This document shows positions 47,008 through 55,800 of a DNA stretch of 64,000 bases, piece by piece (the stretch's first letter is position 1; each line of letters starts with the position of its first letter). Location of the stretch: positions 62,001 to 126,000 of the forward strand of contig NZ_ATUJ01000006.1 of the NCBI RefSeq assembly GCF_000420145.1, written 5' to 3'. The notes beneath the pieces are model-generated. The model saw only the letters and a program-made list of their open reading frames with translations, was not told where the DNA came from and searched no databases. The position numbers were made by a program, and so were the translations under genes. This DNA comes from Paracoccus zeaxanthinifaciens ATCC 21588 (GTDB lineage: Bacteria; Pseudomonadota; Alphaproteobacteria; Rhodobacterales; Rhodobacteraceae).

Positions 47008-48924
47008 GTGACAGCCCTTGCCCGAATCGCGCCCTTCGCCCTGGCGCTGCTGATGCCGCTTGCCGCGCTGGCCAACCCGGCGCTGGATGCGGTGATCGCT
47101 GACAACCTCGACCAGATCGAACGCCCCTCGCGTCAGACCGTCGCGCCGCTGATCGCGGATATCGCCGCCACCGGCCCCGAGGGGCTGGCGATGCTGCAGG
47201 CATGGTCGGCCCGCGAACTGGCCCTGACCGAGGATGGCCGCGCGGTCATCACCTCGGGCGAGGTGCCGGTCGATGCGGTCACGGGCGATCCGGTCACCGA
47301 CGACTTCAGCAGCCTGCGCCCGAACAGCGGCGTGCGCGGCGTGATCGACGGGGCGCTGGTCGTCTCGCAGCTGTCGGACCCCGATCCGGCGATCCGCAGG
47401 GGCGCGCTGGACACGCTGGCGCGGCGGGCCGATGCCGCGCAGCTGGCGGCGCTGCGCGGGGCGCTGGACGATCCAGATCCGGCCATCGCGGCCCGCAAGG
47501 CGCGGCTGGAACGCCTGCTGACCATCCAGCTGGGCGAGGATTCCGCGAACCGCGTGCAGGCGATCCGGCAGCTGTCGGGTGATGTCGCGCTGGACTTTCG
47601 CGCGGCGCTGAACCCGCTGCTGGCCACGCGCATCGTCGCGACCAAGGACGAGCCCGGCGGCAATGTCGCGCGCGAATTGCGGCCCGGCTCGGACGACCTG
47701 TCGCGCCAGGACGCGATCGCGATGCTGGTGGACCAGGGCGTGCTGCAACCGCGCCTGACATCCGCCGAACAGCGCACGCGGCTGGCCGCGAACATCGTGG
47801 ACGGGCGCGTGGGCGGGCTGCCCGTGGCGGCGCTGGACGATCCCGACGCCCGCGACCGCGCCTACGAGGCGCTGGAGGCCGAGGGCGCCGTCCCCCCCGC
47901 CGCGACCGAGGCCGAGACCGAGGCCGCGCTGGACGCGCACGGCTTCTTTGCCGTCTATGCCGAACCCGACGCCGCCGTGACCGAGGCCGCCGAGACCGCC
48001 CTGACCCGCACCCAGACGCGGCTGGGCGTGATGCGCGGCTTCGACCTGGGGCTGGACGCGCTGTCGCTGGCCTCAATCTATTTCCTGGCGGCGATCGGGC
48101 TGGCCGTCACCTTCGGCGTCATGCGGGTCATCAACATGGCGCATGGCGAATTCATCATGATGGGGGCCTATACCGGTTACGTGGTCCAGACGCTAATCGC
48201 GGATCGCACGCTGTCGCTGCTGGTCGCGCTGCCCCTGGCCTTCGCGGTCACCTTCGCGGCGGGGGTGGTGCTGTACCGGCTGGTGATCCGCCACCTGGCC
48301 CATCGCCCGCTGGAGACGCTGCTGGCGACCTTCGGCGTGTCCATCGCGCTGCAGCAGCTGGCCAAGAACATCTTCGGCACGCAGGCCCGGCCCCTGACCT
48401 CGCCCGCCTGGCTGGAGGGCGCGATCACCTTCAACGACGTGGTGTCGATCAGTTCGATCCGCGTGGCGATCTTCGTGCTGGCGCTGCTGTTCCTGGGGCT
48501 GTTCCTGTTCATCATGAAGCGCACGCGGCTGGGCCTCGAGGTTCGGGCCGTCACGCAGAACCCCGGCATGGCGGCGTCCATGGGCATCAATCCCGACCGC
48601 ATCGCGATGATGACCTTCGGGCTGGGATCGGGGATCGCGGGCATCGCGGGCGTGGCCATCGGGCTGTTCGCGCAGGTGACATCCGAACTGGGCCAGCAAT
48701 ACATTGTCCAAAGCTTCATGACCGTGGTCGTGGGCGGCGTCGGCAACATCTGGGGCACGCTGGCGGGCGCCACGCTCATCGGCGGGCTGTCCAAGGTCAT
48801 CGAATCGCTGAACCCGGCGAACACGCTGGCCGCCCAGACCTTCATGATCCTGTTCATCATCATCTTCATCCAGTTCCGGCCCCGCGGGATCATCCCGCAA
48901 AAGGGCCGCGCGGCCGAGGTCTGA
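47008..48924 (+). CDS. urtB: Urea ABC transporter permease UrtB with N-terminal periplasmic extension
   Basis: Inner-membrane permease of the LivH type, 638 aa. The start is a GTG (47008) behind AAGGA. Residues 1-22 form a signal-like helix (TALARIAPFALALLMPLAALA). Residues about 23-330 are a soluble extension with HEAT-like helices (LVVSQLSDPDPAIRRGALD, then LRGALDDPDPAIAARKARLE). Residues 345-638 are the membrane domain, with INMAHGEFIMMGAY and GVGNIWGTLAGA. The extension is known in proteobacterial UrtB; its role is unclear. The frame upstream of 47008 is spurious. Confidence 0.94.
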   Translation: MTALARIAPFALALLMPLAALANPALDAVIADNLDQIERPSRQTVAPLIADIAATGPEGLAMLQAWSARELALTEDGRAVITSGEVPVDAVTGDPVTDDFSSLRPNSGVRGVIDGALVVSQLSDPDPAIRRGALDTLARRADAAQLAALRGALDDPDPAIAARKARLERLLTIQLGEDSANRVQAIRQLSGDVALDFRAALNPLLATRIVATKDEPGGNVARELRPGSDDLSRQDAIAMLVDQGVLQPRLTSAEQRTRLAANIVDGRVGGLPVAALDDPDARDRAYEALEAEGAVPPAATEAETEAALDAHGFFAVYAEPDAAVTEAAETALTRTQTRLGVMRGFDLGLDALSLASIYFLAAIGLAVTFGVMRVINMAHGEFIMMGAYTGYVVQTLIADRTLSLLVALPLAFAVTFAAGVVLYRLVIRHLAHRPLETLLATFGVSIALQQLAKNIFGTQARPLTSPAWLEGAITFNDVVSISSIRVAIFVLALLFLGLFLFIMKRTRLGLEVRAVTQNPGMAASMGINPDRIAMMTFGLGSGIAGIAGVAIGLFAQVTSELGQQYIVQSFMTVVVGGVGNIWGTLAGATLIGGLSKVIESLNPANTLAAQTFMILFIIIFIQFRPRGIIPQKGRAAEV

Positions 48925-48928
48925 GCCC

Positions 48929-50101
48929 ATGCAGCGCACACCCTTCATCCTGAGAAACCCCTCGGTCCTGATCGTGATCGCGGTGCTGGCGGTCTTCACC
49001 GCCGCCGTCACCGCGGCCAGCGCGGCCTATGGCACGGGGGTCATGCCGACCTCGATGGTCAAGGTGCTGGGCAAGACCCTGTGCCTTGCGCTGGCCGCCG
49101 TCGCGATGGACCTGGTCTGGGGATACCTGGGCATCCTGTCGCTTGGGCAGATGGCCTTCTTCGCGCTTGGCGGATACATGATCGGCCAGTGGCTGATGTA
49201 TGCCCGCACCGAGGGCATCGTGGCCGCATCCATGGCCGCGAACCCCATCCCCCCCACCCCGGCCGAACTGCAGGAGGGCGTGGCCGGCCAGATCTTCGGC
49301 GTGGTCGGATCGACCGACCTGCCCTGGGCCTGGACCTTCGCGCATTCCCTGCCCGCGCAGCTGGCGCTGGTGCTGATCGTGCCGGGGCTGCTGGCGCTGG
49401 TCTTCGGCTGGCTGGCATTCCGCAGCCGCGTGAACGGCGTCTACCTGTCGATCCTGACGCAGGCGATGACCTTGGCCCTGGCGCTGTGGCTGTTCCAGAA
49501 CGACAGCGGGTTCCGGGGCAACAACGGCCTGTCGGGCCTGCAGAACATCCCGGGTCTCGAAGATGTCGGCCAGGCGCGACTGTCGGTCTGGTTCCTCTGG
49601 GCGTCGGCGCTGGCGCTGGCCCTGGGATACGTGCTGGCCGCCTGGCTGATGGGCGGCAAGTTCGGCAGCGTCACCCGCGCCATCCGCGACGACGAGACCC
49701 GCGTGCGGTTCCTGGGCTACCCGGTCGAGGGGTTCAAGCTGGCGGTCTTCACCATCGCCGCCATGATCACCGCCATCGCGGGCGCGCTGTACTACCCGCA
49801 GGCGGGCATCATCAACCCGGCCGAGCTTGCGCCCATCGCGTCGATCTATCTTGCCGTCTGGGTCGCCATCGGCGGTCGCGGGCGGCTGTACGGCGCTGTC
49901 ATCGGGGCGGTGGTCGTGTCGCTTCTGTCCAGCTGGTTCACCGGCGGACGCGCGCCCGACCTGAACATCGCGGGCCTGCGCATGGCCTGGGTGGACTGGT
50001 GGCAGGTCGCGTTGGGCCTGACCTTCGTGCTGGTCACCCTGTTCGCGCCCAAGGGGATCGCCGGGCTGTTCGACATCCTGAACCGAAAGGCCAAGTCATG
50101 A
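48929..50101 (+). CDS. urtC: Urea ABC transporter permease UrtC
   Basis: LivM-type inner-membrane permease, 390 aa, with about nine hydrophobic helices, the family motif WGYLGILSLGQMAFFALGGY and the EAA-like IAAMITAIAGALYYPQAGIINP. Starts four bases after urtB; its stop overlaps urtD (ATGA). Confidence 0.95.
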   Translation: MQRTPFILRNPSVLIVIAVLAVFTAAVTAASAAYGTGVMPTSMVKVLGKTLCLALAAVAMDLVWGYLGILSLGQMAFFALGGYMIGQWLMYARTEGIVAASMAANPIPPTPAELQEGVAGQIFGVVGSTDLPWAWTFAHSLPAQLALVLIVPGLLALVFGWLAFRSRVNGVYLSILTQAMTLALALWLFQNDSGFRGNNGLSGLQNIPGLEDVGQARLSVWFLWASALALALGYVLAAWLMGGKFGSVTRAIRDDETRVRFLGYPVEGFKLAVFTIAAMITAIAGALYYPQAGIINPAELAPIASIYLAVWVAIGGRGRLYGAVIGAVVVSLLSSWFTGGRAPDLNIAGLRMAWVDWWQVALGLTFVLVTLFAPKGIAGLFDILNRKAKS

Positions 50102-50838
50102 GCGCGCTTCTGGAAGTTCGCGGAATCTCGAAGACCTTCGACGGGTTCAAGGCGATCAACGACCTGTCATTTTCCATCGGGCGGGCGGAACTGCGCGCGG
50201 TGATCGGCCCCAACGGCGCGGGCAAGACGACCTTCATGGACATCGTGACCGGCAAGACCACCCCCGACGAGGGCGAGGTCCTGTGGGGCACCGAATCCCG
50301 GTCGCTGCTGAAGATGAACGAGGCCCAGATCGCCCGCGCGGGCGTCGGCCGCAAGTTCCAGCGCCCCACCGTCTTCGAGGATCAGAGCGTCGCCGACAAC
50401 CTGACCATGGCACTGCGCGCCGATCGCGGCCCCTTCGCGGTCCTGCGCTGGCGCCCCTCGGACGACAGCGAGACGCGCGTGGCTGAACTGGCCGCCGAGG
50501 TGGGCCTGTCGGACCAGCTGCCCTGCAAGGCGGGCGAACTGAGCCACGGCCAGAAGCAATGGCTGGAGATCGGCATGCTGCTGGCGCAGGAACCGCAGCT
50601 GCTGCTGGTGGACGAACCCGCGGCGGGGATGACGCTGGCCGAACGCGAACTGACCACGACGCTTCTGTGCCGCCTGGCCGAAACCCGCGCGGTGGTGGTC
50701 GTCGAACACGACATGGATTTCGTCCGCCGCCTGAACTGCCGCGTCACCGTGCTGCACCAGGGGTCGGTCCTGGCCGAGGGCAGCCTGGATCACGTGACGC
50801 GGAATCCCGAAGTCATCGAAGTCTATCTGGGGCGCTGA
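50098..50838 (+). CDS. urtD: Urea ABC transporter ATP-binding protein UrtD
   Basis: LivG-type ATPase, 246 aa: Walker A GPNGAGKTTF, Q-loop GRKFQRPTVFEDQSV, signature LSHGQKQWLEIG, Walker B LLLVDEPAAGM and switch VVVEHDMDFV. ATG overlaps the urtC stop; urtE begins one base after its own stop. Confidence 0.95.
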   Translation: MSALLEVRGISKTFDGFKAINDLSFSIGRAELRAVIGPNGAGKTTFMDIVTGKTTPDEGEVLWGTESRSLLKMNEAQIARAGVGRKFQRPTVFEDQSVADNLTMALRADRGPFAVLRWRPSDDSETRVAELAAEVGLSDQLPCKAGELSHGQKQWLEIGMLLAQEPQLLLVDEPAAGMTLAERELTTTLLCRLAETRAVVVVEHDMDFVRRLNCRVTVLHQGSVLAEGSLDHVTRNPEVIEVYLGR

Positions 50839-50839
50839 C

Positions 50840-51547
50840 ATGCTGAACGCGAAGAACCTGACCCTGCATTACGGCGGCAGCCAGATCCTGCACGGCATCG
50901 ACATCGCGGCCACGCCGGGACGCGTCACCTGCGTCATGGGCAACAACGGCGTGGGCAAGACCTCGTTGATGAACCTGCTGGCGGGGCGTCACCCAAGATC
51001 GGGCGGCACCCTGACGATGGAGGGGCGCGACCTGGGCCGCGTGAACGCGCAGCGCATGGCGCGGATGGGCGTGGGCTATGTCCCGCAGGGGCGCGCGATC
51101 TTTCCGATGCTGACCGTGCGCGAGAACATGGAGACGGGTTTCGCCTGCCTGCCCCGCGCCGAACGCCGCATCCCCGACGAGATCTTCGACAGCTTCCCCG
51201 TCCTAGCGGAAATGGCGCATCGACGCGGCGGCGACCTGTCGGGCGGCCAGCAGCAGCAGCTGGCCATCGCCCGCGCGCTGATCACTAGGCCGCGCATCCT
51301 GCTGCTGGACGAACCGACGGAAGGCATCCAGCCCAACATCATCGCCCAGATCGGCCGCGTCATCGCGGCGCTGCGCGACCGGGGCGACATGGCGATCGTG
51401 CTGGTCGAACAGTTCTTCGACTTCGCCTGGGACCTGGGCGACGACTTCCTGGTGATGGAGCGCGGGCGCGCCGTCATGCAGGGCCCGAAGGCGCAGCTGC
51501 GGCGCGAGGATCTGCACGCCCGTCTTGCGGGGCATGCCGCGGCCTAG
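50840..51547 (+). CDS. urtE: Urea ABC transporter ATP-binding protein UrtE
   Basis: LivF-type ATPase, 235 aa: Walker A GNNGVGKTSL, GYVPQGRAIFPMLTVREN, signature LSGGQQQQLAIA, Walker B LLLDEPTEGIQPNII and switch VLVEQFFDFA. The GIQP and EQFF features are characteristic of UrtE. Last gene of the transporter operon; it overlaps the convergent holC by four bases. Confidence 0.95.
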   Translation: MLNAKNLTLHYGGSQILHGIDIAATPGRVTCVMGNNGVGKTSLMNLLAGRHPRSGGTLTMEGRDLGRVNAQRMARMGVGYVPQGRAIFPMLTVRENMETGFACLPRAERRIPDEIFDSFPVLAEMAHRRGGDLSGGQQQQLAIARALITRPRILLLDEPTEGIQPNIIAQIGRVIAALRDRGDMAIVLVEQFFDFAWDLGDDFLVMERGRAVMQGPKAQLRREDLHARLAGHAAA

Positions 51548-51996
51548 CGCTTGCGCTCCCACCGGCCCGAATCCTCGGACCAGTACTCGGCCTCGATGCC
51601 GCCCTGGGTGAGGGCGCGCCACTGGTCGCGGGCGCGGGCGGTGGCCGCGCCGTCGCCGCCGTCGAAGACGATCAGCGTGCGCTCCATCGCCTGCGCCTGC
51701 GACACGGGAACCTCGGCCCCGTCCAGCGCGATCAGGCAGGCGGGGTCGTTCGCGGCCCCGCCCCCGTCGCCCGTGGTCAGCAGCACCGGCTGACGCGCAT
51801 CATGCGCGCCGCCCGCCAGCCCGTGCGGCAAAAAGCCGTCGCCCTGCCACAGCTGCATGTCCAGCCGTTCCATCCGCGCAGGGTCGGTCCCGCGCAGTTC
51901 CACCCGCCACCCGGCCTGCGCGGCCTTGCCCAGCAACTGGGGCAGCAGCGCCTCGGCCGGGGACCGGGTCAGGTGATAGAACATCGCCTTGCCCAT
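51544..51996 (-). CDS. holC: DNA polymerase III chi subunit
   Basis: Links the clamp loader to SSB during replication. The 150-aa protein opens MGKAMFYHLTRSPAEALLPQLL and ends in an RARDQWRAL...EAEYWSED helix region as chi does. Seven bases downstream of pepA on the same strand, the same pairing as holC next to pepA in many proteobacteria. Confidence 0.92.
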   Translation of the reverse strand: MGKAMFYHLTRSPAEALLPQLLGKAAQAGWRVELRGTDPARMERLDMQLWQGDGFLPHGLAGGAHDARQPVLLTTGDGGGAANDPACLIALDGAEVPVSQAQAMERTLIVFDGGDGAATARARDQWRALTQGGIEAEYWSEDSGRWERKR

Positions 51997-52003
51997 GACG
52001 GGA

Positions 52004-53473
52004 TCACTTCACCTCGAAGCGGTCGCGGATCATGCGGTCCAGCGTCATGACGCCCCAGCCCGACGCGCCCTTGGGGGCCAGGTCGGTCGCCTGCGGCGGC
52101 AGGGCCACGCCCGCGATGTCGATATGCGCCCAGGGCTGCCCTTCGCGGACGAAGCGCTGCAGGAACTGCGCCGCCGTGATCGAACCCGCGGCGCGGCCGC
52201 CGGTGTTCTTCATGTCGGCCAGCCGCGACTTCAGCTGCGCGTCATAGCTTGCGCCAAGCGGCAGCCGCCACGCGCCCTCGCCCTCGGACCGGGCGGCGGA
52301 CAGGATGCCGTCGGCCAGCGTGTCGTCATTGGCGAAGACCCCGGCATTGTCATGGCCAAGCCCGATGATGACCGCGCCGGTCAGCGTCGCCAGATCCACG
52401 ATGGCCGAGGGGTTGAAGCGCGTCTGCGCGTACCACAGCACGTCCGCCAGCACGAGCCGCCCTTCGGCGTCGGTATTGATGATCTCGATCGTGTCGCCCT
52501 TCATCGACTTCACGATGTCGCCCGGACGCTGCGCGCGGCCGTCGGGCATGTTCTCGACCAGGCCCACAAGCCCCACGACATTGGCCTTGGCCCGACGCAG
52601 CGCCAGCGTGCGCATCACGCCCGCCACGACGCCCGCGCCGCCCATGTCCATGGTCATGTCCTCCATGCCCGCGGCGGGCTTGATCGAGATGCCGCCCGTG
52701 TCGAAGACGACGCCCTTGCCGACCAGCGCCAGCGGCGCCTCGTCGCCCGCGCCGTTCCAGCGCATGACCACGACCTTGGACGGGCTCTCGCTGCCCTGCC
52801 CCACGCCCAGCAGCGCGCGCATGCCCAGCTCGGCCAGCTGATCCTCGTCCAGCACCTCGACCTCGAGGCCCAGCTCCTGCATGGCGGCAAGGCGGTCGGC
52901 GAAATCGGTGGTGGTCAGCACGTTGGCGGGCTCGTTCACCAGGTCGCGGGTGAAGAACACGCCCTCGGCCACGGCGGCGGCGGATGCGGCGGCCTTGGCC
53001 AGCGCCTCGGGGGATTTCGCCATGAAGGTCACGCGGCCCTTCGGCTTCTCGTCATCCTCGGGGCGGGACTTGTAGGCGTCGAAATCATAGGCGCGCAGCG
53101 CAAGGCCCAGGGCCACGTCCGAGGCCAGCTTCTGCGGGCCGCCCGCGACCAGCATGTGCCCCCCGTTCAGGCGCGCGCCGATGGCGGCACCGGCCTGGCG
53201 CGCCTCGGTCGAGCTCGAGGCCACCGGCAGCCGCACGAGGATCAGCGCCTCGGCGGCGATGCCTGCCGGGAACGCCATCTCCAGCGCCTGGCCGGGCTTC
53301 AGCCCCTGCCCCGCCTTCGAGGTCAGCGCCCGCTGCGCGGCGTCGCGCAGAGCCTTGGGCAGGCGCCCCGGCACCCGGTCGTCCGCACCGACCAGCAGGG
53401 CGATGCGGCCCTCGTGCTCGGCGAATTTCTCGGGTGCGGTCTCGATGAAGTCGATCTGAACGGGATGGGTCAT
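52004..53473 (-). CDS. pepA: Leucyl aminopeptidase (M17)
   Basis: Hexameric zinc aminopeptidase, 489 aa. The catalytic motifs are present: VGKGVVFDTGGISIKP with the metal lysine and aspartate, DMGGAG, and the signature NTDAEGRLVLADVL. PepA homologues can also bind DNA as regulators. AGAGAGG precedes the ATG. Divergent from lptF across about 110 bases, a conserved arrangement. Confidence 0.96.
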   Translation of the reverse strand: MTHPVQIDFIETAPEKFAEHEGRIALLVGADDRVPGRLPKALRDAAQRALTSKAGQGLKPGQALEMAFPAGIAAEALILVRLPVASSSTEARQAGAAIGARLNGGHMLVAGGPQKLASDVALGLALRAYDFDAYKSRPEDDEKPKGRVTFMAKSPEALAKAAASAAAVAEGVFFTRDLVNEPANVLTTTDFADRLAAMQELGLEVEVLDEDQLAELGMRALLGVGQGSESPSKVVVMRWNGAGDEAPLALVGKGVVFDTGGISIKPAAGMEDMTMDMGGAGVVAGVMRTLALRRAKANVVGLVGLVENMPDGRAQRPGDIVKSMKGDTIEIINTDAEGRLVLADVLWYAQTRFNPSAIVDLATLTGAVIIGLGHDNAGVFANDDTLADGILSAARSEGEGAWRLPLGASYDAQLKSRLADMKNTGGRAAGSITAAQFLQRFVREGQPWAHIDIAGVALPPQATDLAPKGASGWGVMTLDRMIRDRFEVK

Positions 53474-53581
53474 TCGAGGTCCTCTCTCTTGTTGTCGTGA
53501 ACCTAGACACCCCGCGCACCCTTTTCCAGAGCGTCCCTTGCCGCTAATCAGGACCCGACGTCACGCGAGGGAAGGCAGCCC

Positions 53582-54694
53582 ATGCCCCGGATCGACCGAT
53601 ATATCCTTGGCCAGCTGCTGACGCTGTTCGGCTTCTTCGCGCTTGTGCTGGTGTCCGTCTACTGGATCAACCGGGCCGTCAGCCTGTTCGACGACCTGCT
53701 GAACGACGGCCAGACCGCGCTGGTGGTGCTGGAATTCACGCTGCTGACGCTGCCGCTGGTGATCTCGGTGGTGCTGCCCGTCGCGGCCTTCGCGGCCACG
53801 GCATACGGCACGAACCGCCTGTCCGGCGAATCCGAGCTGGTGGCGATGCAGTCGGCGGGCATATCGCCCTGGCGGATGGCGCGGCCCGTGCTGGTCTTCG
53901 GCCTGTCGGTGGGGTTGATGGTCGCGATCCTGGTCCACGGGCTGGTTCCGATGGCGCGCGAACGGCTGGCCGAACGCAGCGCCGAGCTGGCCGAGAACGT
54001 CACCTCGCAGTTCCTGCGGCCCGGCAGCTTCCAGTATCCGACCGACGACGTGACGCTGTTCATCCGCGACATCGCCAGCGACGGGCACCTGCTGGACCTG
54101 TTCATCGAGGATGCGCGCGACCCCGACCGCCAGACCACCTATACCGCGCAGGAGGCCTTGCTGGTGCGCACCGATACCGGCCCCGCGCTGGTCCTGCTGC
54201 AGGGCATGGCCCAGACCCTGACGCGCGAAGATGGCCGCCCCCGCCTTGCCGTGACCCGGTTCGAGGAGTTCAGCTATGACATCGGGGCGATGATCACGGG
54301 CGGCGGCAGCAAGGGGCGCGACCTGCGCGATTACGGCACGCTTCGCCTTCTGGCCGCCGATGCCGCCCTGCTGGAGACGACCGGCGCCACCGCGGGCGAT
54401 GCCCGCCGAGAGGCACATGAGCGCATCGCCCAGCCATTGCTGTCGCCGGTCGCGGCGATGATCGGCTTCGCGACGCTGCTGGTGGGCGGTTTCTCGCGCT
54501 TCGGGGTGTGGCGGCAGGTCGGCTGGGCGATCCTTGCGCTGATCTTCGTGCAGTTCCTGTCGAACGCCGCCGCCGACCGGGTCGGCACCGATCCGGCGAT
54601 GTGGCCGCTGCTGTATCTTCCCGCGATCGTCGGGGCAATGATGTGCGCGGGGCTGTTATGGCTGGCCGCGCGACCCAGGGGGGGGCGGTCATGA
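53582..54694 (+). CDS. lptF: LPS export ABC transporter permease LptF
   Basis: One of two permeases of the LptB2FG complex that pulls lipopolysaccharide out of the inner membrane. The 370-aa YjgP/YjgQ-family protein has helices near residues 10-30, 55-75 and 100-120, a periplasmic beta-jellyroll in the middle, and three C-terminal helices. GAGGGAAGG lies before the ATG. The stop overlaps lptG. Confidence 0.94.
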   Translation: MPRIDRYILGQLLTLFGFFALVLVSVYWINRAVSLFDDLLNDGQTALVVLEFTLLTLPLVISVVLPVAAFAATAYGTNRLSGESELVAMQSAGISPWRMARPVLVFGLSVGLMVAILVHGLVPMARERLAERSAELAENVTSQFLRPGSFQYPTDDVTLFIRDIASDGHLLDLFIEDARDPDRQTTYTAQEALLVRTDTGPALVLLQGMAQTLTREDGRPRLAVTRFEEFSYDIGAMITGGGSKGRDLRDYGTLRLLAADAALLETTGATAGDARREAHERIAQPLLSPVAAMIGFATLLVGGFSRFGVWRQVGWAILALIFVQFLSNAAADRVGTDPAMWPLLYLPAIVGAMMCAGLLWLAARPRGGRS

Positions 54695-55800
54695 TCCTTG
54701 CACGCTATGTCGCGCGGCGCTTCCTGCGGTCGTTCCTGCTGATCGCGGGCGTCTTCCTGCTGATCCTGTTCCTGATCGACATGATCGAGATCATCCGCCG
54801 CTTCTCGGGGGACGATATCGGGCTGGGTGGGGCCGCGCGCCTGGCCGCGCTGAACATCACCGACAGCTTCTATTCCATCCTGCCGCTGATGACGGTGCTG
54901 GCGGGCATCGCGCTGTTCCTGGGGCTGGCGCGCAGCTCCGAGATGGTGGCCATCCGCGCCTCGGGCCGGTCGGGGATGCGCGTCATCGCGGCACCCGCGC
55001 TGACCGCGGTGGCGGTGGGGGCGCTGACCGTGGGGCTTCTGAACCCGCTGGTCGCGGCGACGGGGCAGCTCTATGACGATGCCGTGGCCGAGATCGACCG
55101 CGGCGGCAGCCAGACCGTCAGCCTTGGCGACAGCGCCGTCTGGCTGCGGCAGGCCGTCATCGAGAACGGCGAGGAATCGGGCCAGATCGTCATCCGCGCC
55201 CGCCGCGCCAGCGCCGATGCGCTGACCCTGCACGATGCGACCTTCCTGGTCTTCGACGACGAGTCAGGCCCCGTCCGCCGGATCGAGGCCCGCACCGCAC
55301 GGCTGATCCCCGGATCCTGGGGCCTGGCCGAGGTCCGCGATTACCCCCTGGACGCGGCGAACCCGCAAGCCGATGTCAAGCGCGCGCCCTACATGCTGCT
55401 GCCGTCGGACCTGACCGCGCAGCGCATCCGCGAGGGGTTCGGGCGCCCCGAATCCGTGCCGGTCTGGCAGTTGCCGGGCTTCATCGCGGGGCTGGAACGC
55501 GCGGGCTTCTCGGCCTCGCGGCACAGGGTCTGGTTCCAGATGGAACTGGCGCGCCCCTTCCTGATGGGGGCGATGGTGCTGATCGCGGCGGCCTTCACCA
55601 TGCAGCATATCCGTGGCCGCAATACCGGGGTCGCGGTCCTTCTGGCCTTCGCGGCGGGGATCGCGCTGTTCTTTCTGCGCAACATGGCGCAGGTTCTGGG
55701 TGACAACGGGCAGATCGGTGCGGCGATGGCCGCATGGACCCCGCCCCTTGTCGGCGCCCTTCTGGCCCTTGGGCTGATCCTGAAGCGAGAGGACGGATGA
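54691..55800 (+). CDS. lptG: LPS export ABC transporter permease LptG
   Basis: Partner permease of LptF, 369 aa, same topology: MILARYVARRFLRSFLLIAG start, a jellyroll with GDSAVWLRQAVIENGEE, and C-terminal helices with RHRVWFQMELARPFLMGAM. ATG at 54691 overlaps the lptF stop (ATGA); the open frame continues upstream but would translate lptF in another frame. Its stop overlaps the lptD start. Confidence 0.94.
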   Translation: MILARYVARRFLRSFLLIAGVFLLILFLIDMIEIIRRFSGDDIGLGGAARLAALNITDSFYSILPLMTVLAGIALFLGLARSSEMVAIRASGRSGMRVIAAPALTAVAVGALTVGLLNPLVAATGQLYDDAVAEIDRGGSQTVSLGDSAVWLRQAVIENGEESGQIVIRARRASADALTLHDATFLVFDDESGPVRRIEARTARLIPGSWGLAEVRDYPLDAANPQADVKRAPYMLLPSDLTAQRIREGFGRPESVPVWQLPGFIAGLERAGFSASRHRVWFQMELARPFLMGAMVLIAAAFTMQHIRGRNTGVAVLLAFAAGIALFFLRNMAQVLGDNGQIGAAMAAWTPPLVGALLALGLILKREDG

